Under the pieces are notes generated by a model. That model was not told the origin of the DNA and did not search any database. It was given only the letters and a program-made list of their open reading frames with translations. The position numbers and the translations under genes are program-made. Positions 1 to 7,085 of a stretch of DNA of 14,594 bases are shown in pieces (position 1 is the first letter of the stretch; each line of letters opens with the position of its first letter). Source of the stretch: an uncultured Bacilli bacterium (GTDB lineage Bacteria; Bacillota_I; Bacilli_A; RF39; UBA660); assembly GCA_947629425.1 (NCBI GenBank), contig CANRDR010000027.1, positions 1 through 14,594 of the forward strand, written 5' to 3'.

Positions 1-959
1 TAAGGTGCTTTATTATAATCAATTATCGTATTTTCTTCTATATTCAATTTAGATGTTCCATGAACAAATATTGCACCACCACGAACATTATTATAAGTAG
101 AACTACCTTCCAATTTTCCTTTCGCTTCATTTTGTGATATTCTTGTATTTTTTATTGTACATTCTGTATTAGATAACCAAATTGCACCACCATCACCATT
201 ATTTGCAATATTATTTTTTATCTCTCCTCCAGTTATAAATACTTTAGAATTATCTACTTTTATTGCACCACCACCAAAATTTTCTGAGTGGTTATTTGTT
301 ATAGATCCTCCACTAATATTTAATGTATAACCTCCTGTAATATTAATTGCACCACCACCATAAAGTGTTGCATAGTTGTTTATAATTTCTCCACCACTTA
401 TATTAATTGTTGAAGAATTACCTTCTGTTGCAAATATAGCACCACCATATTGAGCCTTCGTATTTGTAATTTTTCCACCAGTCATATTTAATGTTCCAGC
501 TTCTAATTTAATAGCGCCACCATTCCATTTAGATATATTATCTTTTAAAATTGCACCATCTTTTATATTTAATATACCTTTTACATATACCAAAAAATTA
601 TCACTATCAGCACTCATATTATTTCCATCTAAAATGATATTTTCTAAAGTTAATGTTGCAGATGATGGAACGTTAAATAAAGTTCCAATGTAATTTTTTG
701 ATATTGTTTTTACATCACTTTCTGATGTTATAGTAATATTTTTATTTTCTGGAATGACTACAGTTTTATTTGTTTCTAAATTATCTTTCAAATAAATTGT
801 ACCATTATCAGAAATATTTTTAATTGCATCTTCTAAAGTAGTATAAGTGTTTTGACCACTTTCATTATCAACATAAATTTTACTTTCAGCATATACATTA
901 TCAAATTGTATTAATATAGTTAATAAAATAAAAGTAAAAAATGTTTTTATTATTTTCAT
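1..959 (-). CDS. Secreted right-handed beta-helix surface protein, 5' part (cut by window start)
   Basis: An open minus-strand frame runs from ATG at 959 to the window edge with no stop, about 319 residues. The N-terminus is a Sec signal peptide (MKIIKTFFTFILLTILIQ core, likely cut after VYA near residue 24). The mature part begins with a short IYVDNESGQNTYTTLEDAI-type segment, typical of the capped start of parallel beta-helix proteins. From about residue 145 it carries irregular repeats with GGAI cores followed by TLNMTGGKIT/TLNISGGSITNN-like strands, the pattern of pectate-lyase-fold and polymorphic-outer-membrane-like adhesins. The start is supported by AGAGGTTG four bases upstream of ATG and by a good promoter. 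The missing C-terminus would show whether it is wall-anchored. Exact role (adhesin, glycan binding) is not determinable; the fold assignment is fairly secure. Confidence 0.82.
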   Translation of the reverse strand, partial: MKIIKTFFTFILLTILIQFDNVYAESKIYVDNESGQNTYTTLEDAIKNISDNGTIYLKDNLETNKTVVIPENKNITITSESDVKTISKNYIGTLFNVPSSATLTLENIILDGNNMSADSDNFLVYVKGILNIKDGAILKDNISKWNGGAIKLEAGTLNMTGGKITNTKAQYGGAIFATEGNSSTINISGGEIINNYATLYGGGAINITGGYTLNISGGSITNNHSENFGGGAIKVDNSKVFITGGEIKNNIANNGDGGAIWLSNTECTIKNTRISQNEAKGKLEGSSTYNNVRGGAIFVHGTSKLNIEENTIIDYNKAP

Positions 960-1004
960 ACAACCTCTTTATTATATTTAAATATAATATCCTTTCTATT
1001 TTAA

Positions 1005-1033
1005 AGTATAACATTTATAAAATTTAATATCAA
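1005..1033 (-). promoter_or_regulatory. Promoter of the beta-helix gene
   Basis: On the minus strand TTGATA (1028-1033) is followed after 17 bases by TATACT (1005-1010), a near-consensus housekeeping promoter. The start of transcription would fall near 998, giving a leader of about 40 bases that contains an 18-base AT-only palindrome and an AGAGG ribosome binding site. It lies just past the pheT terminator, so the gene is probably transcribed on its own. Confidence 0.7.
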
Positions 1034-1042
1034 TTATAAATT

Positions 1043-1064
1043 AAAAAAAAGACATATAATGTCT
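1043..1064 (-). terminator. Intrinsic terminator after pheT
   Basis: Minus-strand RNA reads AGACAU-UAU-AUGUCU followed by eight Us: a 6-bp stem (1059-1064 with 1050-1055), a 3-base loop and a U tract at 1043-1050. It lies about 60 bases past the pheT stop. The stem is short and AT-rich, so efficiency is uncertain. Confidence 0.7.
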
Positions 1065-1123
1065 AAAATTGTCAATAATAAGCATATATTTTATATTACA
1101 ATTTCAGTATTAATGTCTAATTT

Positions 1124-3493
1124 TTATTTATCTCTTAAAATAGCTTTAAATTTGTTTTCTACCGATTTAATTATATTATTAAATATATACATTACTTCAT
1201 CTTCTGTTAAAGTACGTGTATTATCTCTAAATGTTAAATTATATGCAATAGATTTTTTATTTTTATCTATTTTATCTCCTGTATATATATCAAATACTTC
1301 TATATTAGTTAATAATTTTCCACCATTTTTCTTAATAACATTTTCTATTTCTTCACTAGTTATATTTTTATCAATTATAAATGCTAAATCTTTTTCAATA
1401 GATGGAAATTTAGGTATATCTTTATATGTCATTTTATTTGAATGTATTTCTAATAATTTATCTAAATTAATTTCAAATACATATATATCTTTTTTAGTTA
1501 TAGATGGATGTAATTTTCCAATAATTCCTATATTTTTACCTTGTATTATTATATTAGCACTTTGTCCTGGATGTAATTCATTAGGCAATTTTTTAGTTAT
1601 ATCTAAACTATATCTTCCATTATATCCTAAAAAGTATAATAATTCTTCTAAAACACCTTTAATAATATAGAAATCAACATTAACTTTTTCTATACCTAAA
1701 TAATAATTACCAGACATTAAAACAGATAATTTTAATGATTCTTTATATGTATCATCTTCTTTATAAAATGATTTACCTATTTCAAATATAGATATATCAG
1801 ATATATTTCTAGCATAATTATAATCATATATTTGTTTTAATGAATAAAGTAAACTATATCTTAATGTATTTTTATCTTCACTCATTGGATCTGCTAAAGT
1901 AATTTCTTGAAAATCATCAGTAGTATATTTATGTACTTCACTATTAGGTATTAATGAATAAGATAATGTTTCATTTAAACCTAAATCAGCTAATTTATGT
2001 TTTATAGCCCTTTTAGTTTTATTAAAATATCCTAATTTAGAATCAAATACAGGTAATTTACTTATTATTTTATCCATTCCATAAATTCTACCTACTTCTT
2101 CTATTAAATCTTCTTCTATTAGAATATCTAATCTTCTTTTAGGTACTATTACTTTTAATTTATTATTTGTTTTTTCTACATCAAATCCTAAATCTTTGAA
2201 TATATTAATAATTGTATTTTCTTCTATATCTATTCCTAAAACTTTACTTACTTTTTCTTTTGTTACATATATTTCTTTACTATTAATATCAGTTTTATTA
2301 TATTCTAAAGTACCATCTAATATAGTTGCATCAGCATATTTTTCTAATAATGCACAACTTCTTTTTATAGCCATATATGTTCTATTAGGATCAATTCCTT
2401 TTTCAAATCTATTGCTAGCCTCACTTCTTAGTATTTTTTTAGATGTTTTTCTTATTTTTATATTATCAAATATTGCTGCTTCTATAATTATATTTTTTGT
2501 AGTATTTTCTACTTCTGTAGAAAGTCCACCCATAACACCTGCAAGTCCAACAGGGCCAGATTCATTTGCAATAACTATATCAGTAGGACTTAATGTTCTT
2601 TCAATATTATCTAGTGTTGTTAATTTTTCATCTAAATTAGCATTTCTTACAATTAGTTTTTTACCTAAACTATCTGCATCATAATAATGAAGTGGTTGTC
2701 CTGTTTCTAACATAACATAGTTTGAAATATCTACTACATTATTAATTGGTCTAATACCTGATGCTATTAAACGATTTTTAATAAATTCTGGACTTTCACA
2801 TATTTTTACATTTTTTACCTTTTTAGCTAGAAATAATGAACAATCATCGGTTTCAATACTTATTTCGAATTCATCTTTAATATTTTCTTTAGATGATTTA
2901 AAATCTAAATCTATATCTTTTACTTGTTTTTTATATATAGCGCCTAATTCATAAGCCATACCCATTATACTAAGTAAGTCTCCTCTGTTGCTAGTAAGTT
3001 CAAAATCGATTACTTCATCATCTAATCCTAAAGCTTTTATAGCATCCGTTCCAACAACAACGCTATCATCAAATTCATGTATACCTAATTTATCTTTATC
3101 TGTTAAGAATTTATTATCAAGACCTAATTCTGCTATTGAACATATCATTCCATTAGATTCAACACCACGTATCATACTACGTTTAATTACTCCACCAGGA
3201 AGTATTGCATCAGGTAAGGCAACTATAACTTTTATACCTTCTCTTACATTAGGTGCACCACATACAATATTAAGTACACTTCTTCCTACATCAACTTTAC
3301 ATACGTGTAAGTGATCACTATCAGGATGCATAGTACATTCTAGAACTTTTCCTACAACTAAATTAGTACAATTTATAAGTTTTCCTGCATAATTATATTC
3401 ATTTCCAACACCAGTCATATCTTCTGCAATTTCTTCTATTGTAATTTCAGGTAAATCAATATAATCACTTACGAATTTTCTACTTAATAACAT
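1124..3493 (-). CDS. pheT: Phenylalanine-tRNA ligase beta subunit
   Basis: 789 residues, the normal length for bacterial PheT. The (alpha-beta)2 enzyme charges tRNA-Phe with phenylalanine in the cytoplasm; beta binds and positions the tRNA and holds the editing site for mischarged Tyr. Visible domains in order: the N-terminal tRNA-binding OB domain (about 40-150, with VVGKVLECTMHPDSDHLHV), the B3/B4 editing domain (about 210-385, with RPINNVVDISNYVM and GVMGG), the B5 domain (about 400-470), a catalytic-like core, and the C-terminal ferredoxin-like anticodon-binding domain (about 696-789, starting FPSIEKDLAFII). Its ATG shares one base with the pheS stop (TAATG), so it is translationally coupled to pheS in a two-gene operon under the Phe T-box leader. 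No frameshift or missing domain is seen. Confidence 0.98.
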   Translation of the reverse strand: MLLSRKFVSDYIDLPEITIEEIAEDMTGVGNEYNYAGKLINCTNLVVGKVLECTMHPDSDHLHVCKVDVGRSVLNIVCGAPNVREGIKVIVALPDAILPGGVIKRSMIRGVESNGMICSIAELGLDNKFLTDKDKLGIHEFDDSVVVGTDAIKALGLDDEVIDFELTSNRGDLLSIMGMAYELGAIYKKQVKDIDLDFKSSKENIKDEFEISIETDDCSLFLAKKVKNVKICESPEFIKNRLIASGIRPINNVVDISNYVMLETGQPLHYYDADSLGKKLIVRNANLDEKLTTLDNIERTLSPTDIVIANESGPVGLAGVMGGLSTEVENTTKNIIIEAAIFDNIKIRKTSKKILRSEASNRFEKGIDPNRTYMAIKRSCALLEKYADATILDGTLEYNKTDINSKEIYVTKEKVSKVLGIDIEENTIINIFKDLGFDVEKTNNKLKVIVPKRRLDILIEEDLIEEVGRIYGMDKIISKLPVFDSKLGYFNKTKRAIKHKLADLGLNETLSYSLIPNSEVHKYTTDDFQEITLADPMSEDKNTLRYSLLYSLKQIYDYNYARNISDISIFEIGKSFYKEDDTYKESLKLSVLMSGNYYLGIEKVNVDFYIIKGVLEELLYFLGYNGRYSLDITKKLPNELHPGQSANIIIQGKNIGIIGKLHPSITKKDIYVFEINLDKLLEIHSNKMTYKDIPKFPSIEKDLAFIIDKNITSEEIENVIKKNGGKLLTNIEVFDIYTGDKIDKNKKSIAYNLTFRDNTRTLTEDEVMYIFNNIIKSVENKFKAILRDK

Positions 3494-4545
3494 TAGTCTT
3501 CATCCTTTCTATCAAATTGATTTAAGAAACGAATATCATTTCCATAAATAGTTCTTATATCAGGTATTCCATATTTAAACATTGCAAATCTATCCATTCC
3601 TGTTCCAAATGCAAATCCTTGATATTTCTTGCTATCATAACCACACATTTCTAATACATTAGGGTGAACCATACCAGCACCTAATACTTCAATCCATCCA
3701 GTTTGTTTACATAAATTACAACCTTTTCCACCACATTTAAAACATGTTACATCAACTTCTACGCTAGGTTCTGTAAATGGAAAGTAGCTTGGTCTAAATC
3801 TTACTTTAGTTTTTTCTCCTAATATTTTTTTACAAAATAATTCTAATGTTCCTTTTAAATCAGCCATAGATATATCTTTATCAATTACTAGGCCTTCAAT
3901 TTGCATAAATTGATGACTATGTGTTGCATCTTCATCTCTTCTATAAACTTTACCAGGACATACTATTCTTAATGGTCCTTTTTCTTTATTTTCTTCCATT
4001 GCTCTAACTTGTGCAGTTGATGTTTGACTTCTTATTAAGAATTTTTCATACTCATCTTTTAAATAAAAAGTATCTTGTGCATCTCTTGCAGGATGCCCCT
4101 TTGGTATATTTAATTTTTGGAAACAATTTTCATCGCTTTCTATTTCTGGGCCATCATAAACTGTATAACCCATAGATGAAAATATATCTTCAAATTCTTC
4201 TTCTATTCTAGTCATAGGATGTAATGTTCCACGTTTTATTTTTTTGCTAGGTAAAGTTATATCTATTCTTTCACTTTCTAATAAATCATTAATTTCTTTT
4301 AAGTTAATACTTTCAAATAATTTATTATATTCATTATTAAATAAATCTTTAACTTCATTAACTTTCATACCAAAATCACGTTTTTCTTCATTAGGTATTT
4401 CTTTTATTAATTTTTGTAATTCAGTTATTTTTCCATTTTTACCCATATAATTATTTTTAATGTCTTCTAATTCTTTTTTAGTATTTACATCTTTAAATAA
4501 TTCTTTTACTTCTTTTAATAAATCATTTACTTTTTCATTATACAT
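3493..4545 (-). CDS. pheS: Phenylalanine-tRNA ligase alpha subunit
   Basis: 350 residues, normal for PheS, the catalytic subunit that activates phenylalanine with ATP and transfers it to tRNA-Phe. The N-terminal ~85 residues form the charged coiled-coil that contacts tRNA. Class II motifs are present: motif 1 around HPMTRIEEEFEDIFSSMGY, motif 2 with YRRDEDATHSHQFMQIEG, and motif 3 GFAFGTGMDRFAM (310-322). Four cysteines, C268, C271, C276 and C279, make a CxxC...CxxC knuckle before the GWIEVLGAGMVHPNVL stretch, a variant found in many Firmicutes and likely metal-binding (inference). The start is fixed by AGGAGG a few bases upstream, just after the T-box terminator. It overlaps pheT by one base. 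Confidence 0.98.
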   Translation of the reverse strand: MYNEKVNDLLKEVKELFKDVNTKKELEDIKNNYMGKNGKITELQKLIKEIPNEEKRDFGMKVNEVKDLFNNEYNKLFESINLKEINDLLESERIDITLPSKKIKRGTLHPMTRIEEEFEDIFSSMGYTVYDGPEIESDENCFQKLNIPKGHPARDAQDTFYLKDEYEKFLIRSQTSTAQVRAMEENKEKGPLRIVCPGKVYRRDEDATHSHQFMQIEGLVIDKDISMADLKGTLELFCKKILGEKTKVRFRPSYFPFTEPSVEVDVTCFKCGGKGCNLCKQTGWIEVLGAGMVHPNVLEMCGYDSKKYQGFAFGTGMDRFAMFKYGIPDIRTIYGNDIRFLNQFDRKDED

Positions 4546-4560
4546 AAATTTCCTCCTATT

Positions 4561-4780
4561 AAAAAAACAGTGTAATCCATTAAAGGACGAAACACTGTTA
4601 TTTCCGCGGTACCACCTTTATTCTAGCGTTATGCTAACTCTTTAAAATCTTAACGCGATTAAACGATTAACACTCCTATGTTGAAATTTCTTTTATATAT
4701 TTCTAAATTGTTTTCAGCCAAGACAATTTTCTCTTTTTAAAAAATTTAATATAAAATACTAGACATAATCAATGTATTAC
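4561..4780 (-). promoter_or_regulatory. T-box leader of pheST (Phe-specific attenuator)
   Basis: Minus-strand RNA contains the T-box AAGGUGGUACCGCGG (4604-4618), whose UGGU pairs with the ACCA end of uncharged tRNA. Antiterminator: UAAAGG (4615-4620) with CCUUUA (4581-4586). Competing terminator: AACAGUGU (4592-4599) with ACACUGUU (4566-4573) followed by Us (4561-4567). A small Stem III, UAGC/GCUA (4633-4636 with 4624-4627), lies just upstream. A Stem I base of UAUGU (4763-4767) with ACAUA (4677-4681) encloses an arm of roughly 80 bases containing an AGAGA motif. The proposed specifier is UUC (Phe) at 4683-4685, six bases before GGAG, exactly where the tyrS leader has UAC. Uncharged tRNA-Phe would allow read-through into pheS. 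The T-box and terminator are certain; the Stem I details are inference. Confidence 0.95.
4566..4599 (-). terminator. Regulated terminator of the pheST T-box
   Basis: An 8-bp stem AACAGUGU/ACACUGUU with an 18-base loop that contains the 3' arm of the antiterminator, followed by a U run. It ends about 15 bases before the pheS ribosome binding site. Confidence 0.9.
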
Positions 4781-4786
4781 GAAAGT

Positions 4787-4815
4787 ATTTTAGCATATTG
4801 ATTTATTAAATTCAA
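4787..4815 (-). promoter_or_regulatory. Promoter of pheST
   Basis: TTGAAT (4810-4815), a 17-base spacer, then TAAAAT (4787-4792) preceded by TGC, an extended -10. Predicted transcription start is near 4780, giving a T-box leader of about 235 bases to the pheS ATG. It lies immediately after the stop of the upstream surface-protein gene. Confidence 0.65.
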
Positions 4816-4826
4816 TAGAAATATTT

Positions 4827-6482
4827 TTACTCATTATATTTTTTTCTTATATGTAGTCTTAATATTATTATTGCACATAATGTCATAATTAATATAATTA
4901 AACTCAATATATTATAAATTACTTTATCTAAGGTTTGCGGATTATCAATATTTTTATTCTCTTCTATGTTTTTATTATCTTCTGAGTTATTATTTTCTTC
5001 ATTATTATCATTTTTATTATCATTTATGTCTTCTTTTAATACTCCATTTAATATATAAGGATTATCCATACTACCATCACCACTTAATATTAAAGTTCCT
5101 GGATTTAAAGAAATAGTAGGAAGGAAAAAATCAAAAATAGAACCCTCTTCACCCCCATAATGACTAGTTGAAGAGCCTAAATTATTAAATAAATCATATG
5201 AATCACCTGTTAAATTATAAAGATAAGGAGTAATTGTTGAATATAAATTTTCATTACCTGCATACATCAACTCATCTATTGTAAGACCACCAATAGGATA
5301 AGTAAGCATTCCATTTCCGATTTTACTACTTACAGTAAATCTATCTGATTCATTTGTACAATCTAATGTTGGCTTTTTTAAATTATAATATCTATTATAA
5401 CCTGAAAAATATAAAGTTAATTTTGTATTAGTTAAATCTTTATCTTTATCAAACATTCCATAATCATATATACTTCTATCATTACAATAAACTGTGTCTT
5501 CTATATATTTTGTATATTGTAATAAATTATCTTTATACCAATCATCTAACATTACTTTCTCATTAGAATCAAATTCATTTTTAGTAAAAAATACACTAGC
5601 GGGATCCATTTCACCATTTTCTAAAGTTACAACATTATAAAAATTTAAATATAAATTATAAATATATGATACTTTATCACATGTATCACTATCACTTAAG
5701 CAAGTATAATGATATCTACTTGCAATTTTTTCATAATTATCTTTCCAATTATATTCGCTACTTTCTACTACATCTATCAATTTGTATTTTCCATTTTCAT
5801 ATATAATATCATTTCCATATTTAATATTAATTTTTTTATTATCTAATAACATTCCATCAGTAAGTTCTAATGCTAAAGAATCACTTACTAAATAATAAAT
5901 TTTATTTTCACTACAATTACCATAATTATCATAAGTACATAGATATTTATCAGAAATTTTTATATTATTTCCCCATTTTTTTGCATCTTTTAAAGTATAC
6001 TTACCATTAGAATATTCATAACTATCCGCATAATAGTAACTACTTTTATTATAAAAATAAGAATTATAAATTATTTTACTAAATCCATTATGTTCAGTCA
6101 TATATCCTATGCTAGGATTACCATGATAATAATTTAATAAATCATCTTCTATATCACTACAAACATTTTCTTCATTTAATTTTCCAGTAATCGCTATTTT
6201 AATACCACCAGTATCAGTAGTTCTTACTATTTTCCCACAATAATTATTAAATATAATATTATTATTTGCATTTCCTCTATAATATAAAATTGGATTTTTA
6301 TCATCTTTTGTATCAGATATAATAAATATCCCTTCTCCAAATTCTTGACTGCCATGTTTTGTATAATCTATATTAACAGTATTATCCATTACAGCATCTT
6401 TAAACATTTCTTCATATACTGTTTTAGCCGATACAACCATATTAAATGAAATTAGACTAATAAATAATAATAATTTTTTCAT
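4827..6482 (-). CDS. Secreted C-terminally anchored surface protein with SGDG..NPY module
   Basis: 551 residues. A signal peptide covers 1-19 (KKLLLFISLISFNMVVSA, cut before K20). The body is Tyr/Asn/Asp/Ser-rich. An N-terminal module at about 67-97 (YYRGN...IIFNNYCGKIVRTTDTGG) and a C-terminal module ending GTLILSGDGSMDNPYI (SGDG at 467) both recur in the partial protein at 13320-14594, as does a GGLTIDELMYAG stretch near the C-terminus. An acidic, Asn-rich linker (about 485-513) leads to NPQTLDK (514), a 21-residue hydrophobic segment (about 521-541) and the basic tail RLHIRKKYNE: a plausible sortase-type sorting signal (NPQT-like), or else a simple membrane anchor. Role unknown; a family of lineage-specific exported proteins is likely. 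It has its own promoter (6514-6542), AAAGGAG ribosome binding site and no clear terminator before the pheST leader. Confidence 0.85.
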   Translation of the reverse strand: MKKLLLFISLISFNMVVSAKTVYEEMFKDAVMDNTVNIDYTKHGSQEFGEGIFIISDTKDDKNPILYYRGNANNNIIFNNYCGKIVRTTDTGGIKIAITGKLNEENVCSDIEDDLLNYYHGNPSIGYMTEHNGFSKIIYNSYFYNKSSYYYADSYEYSNGKYTLKDAKKWGNNIKISDKYLCTYDNYGNCSENKIYYLVSDSLALELTDGMLLDNKKINIKYGNDIIYENGKYKLIDVVESSEYNWKDNYEKIASRYHYTCLSDSDTCDKVSYIYNLYLNFYNVVTLENGEMDPASVFFTKNEFDSNEKVMLDDWYKDNLLQYTKYIEDTVYCNDRSIYDYGMFDKDKDLTNTKLTLYFSGYNRYYNLKKPTLDCTNESDRFTVSSKIGNGMLTYPIGGLTIDELMYAGNENLYSTITPYLYNLTGDSYDLFNNLGSSTSHYGGEEGSIFDFFLPTISLNPGTLILSGDGSMDNPYILNGVLKEDINDNKNDNNEENNNSEDNKNIEENKNIDNPQTLDKVIYNILSLIILIMTLCAIIILRLHIRKKYNE

Positions 6483-6513
6483 ATTTATTTTACTCCTTTT
6501 ATATCTTAACTAA

Positions 6514-6542
6514 AGTATATATTTTTTTTAGAATTTATGCAA
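6514..6542 (-). promoter_or_regulatory. Promoter of the 551-aa surface protein
   Basis: TTGCAT (6537-6542), a 17-base spacer and TATACT (6514-6519) on the minus strand, followed by an AAAGGAG ribosome binding site before ATG at 6482. The -35 box abuts the tail of the hsp20 terminator. Confidence 0.6.
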
Positions 6543-6544
6543 CT

Positions 6545-6573
6545 AAAAAAACTACTACATTTAGTAATAGTTT
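6545..6573 (-). terminator. Intrinsic terminator of hsp20
   Basis: A 10-bp stem, AAACUAUUAC (6564-6573) with GUAGUAGUUU (6549-6558), has one U-G pair, a 5-base loop and a run of Us (6545-6551). It starts seven bases past the hsp20 stop, separating the heat-shock gene from the surface-protein gene downstream. Confidence 0.85.
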
Positions 6574-6579
6574 TATAGA

Positions 6580-6972
6580 TTATTCACCAATTTCTATCAC
6601 TTTTTTATTATCTTGTTTTTCTTCTTTTGGAATTGATATACATAATGTTCCATTATTAAATTTAGCTTGGATTTTATCAGCATCTAATTCACCAATTGAA
6701 AATGATCTTGAAAAACTTCCATATTTTCTTTCTTTTCTAATGTAATTTTTTTCTTTAGTTTCATCATCACTTTCTTTTTTAGCAGATACTGTTAGGTAAC
6801 CATCTTTACATTCTATAGTGATATCTTTTTTATCAAATCCTGGTACATCCATTTCAATGTTATAAAGTCCATCCTTTTCATAAATGTCACATTTCATCAT
6901 ATCATTTCCTTTAGTTGAAACAAAATCATCAAAAAAATCATCTAAGAAATAACCTCTTGGTATTAAATCCAT
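6580..6972 (-). CDS. hsp20: Small heat-shock protein, Hsp20/alpha-crystallin family
   Basis: 130 residues, typical of bacterial Hsp20. It is an ATP-independent cytoplasmic holdase that binds unfolding proteins and passes them to DnaK/ClpB. Residues about 25-117 form the alpha-crystallin domain: YNIEMDVPGFDKKDITIE at its start, GYLTVSAKKE in the middle, and AKFNNGTLCISIPK near its end, matching the A-x-x-x-n-G-x-L signature. The C-terminal tail is short, with VIEI as a possible IxI-type anchor (VIEIGE at the very end). The N-terminal arm DLIPRGYFLDDFFDDF is also family-typical. The gene is monocistronic: a consensus promoter overlapped by a CIRCE operator lies upstream, AAGGA-type ribosome binding sequence precedes ATG, and a strong terminator follows. 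Regulation by HrcA is inferred from the operator. Confidence 0.96.
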   Translation of the reverse strand: MDLIPRGYFLDDFFDDFVSTKGNDMMKCDIYEKDGLYNIEMDVPGFDKKDITIECKDGYLTVSAKKESDDETKEKNYIRKERKYGSFSRSFSIGELDADKIQAKFNNGTLCISIPKEEKQDNKKVIEIGE

Positions 6973-6997
6973 TATATATCCTTCCTTTCATACTTTA

Positions 6998-7025
6998 ATT
7001 ATAACACTATTTTAGCACTTGTCAA
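6998..7025 (-). promoter_or_regulatory. Promoter of hsp20 (consensus -35 and -10)
   Basis: Perfect TTGACA (7020-7025) and TATAAT (6998-7003) separated by 16 bases, with TGT just before the -10 (extended -10). The -35 box lies inside the CIRCE spacer and touches its promoter-proximal arm, so a bound repressor would occlude RNA polymerase directly. Confidence 0.88.
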
Positions 7026-7038
7026 TAGAAAGTGCTAA
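7012..7038. promoter_or_regulatory. CIRCE operator (HrcA binding site)
   Basis: Inverted repeat TTAGCACTT-N9-AAGTGCTAA at 7012-7020 and 7030-7038. This matches the CIRCE consensus TTAGCACTC-N9-GAGTGCTAA except for a paired change at the inner base of each arm, so symmetry is complete. It is placed upstream of hsp20 over the -35 box. HrcA itself is not encoded in this window. Confidence 0.93.
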
Positions 7039-7085
7039 CTTTTTTACATTATTATTATATTTATTTACAAATATTTTATACATAA

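Noticed and set aside
62..530. CRISPR-like repeated CACCACCA blocks
   Set aside because: Spacing varies, always by multiples of three, and the units encode GGAI repeats of a beta-helix protein; there are no constant-length repeats or spacers.
1059..1670. Long plus-strand open frames opposite pheT, pheS, tyrS and the surface genes
   Set aside because: They are antisense to well-recognised proteins, have no ribosome binding sites and show the Leu/Ile/Ser-rich composition of frames shadowing AT-rich genes.
4753..4791. Hairpin AAAATACT/AGTATTTT as terminator of the 551-aa gene
   Set aside because: An all-but-AT 8-bp stem with a 23-base loop, weak U tail, and overlap with the pheST -10 box and Stem I base; too weak to call.
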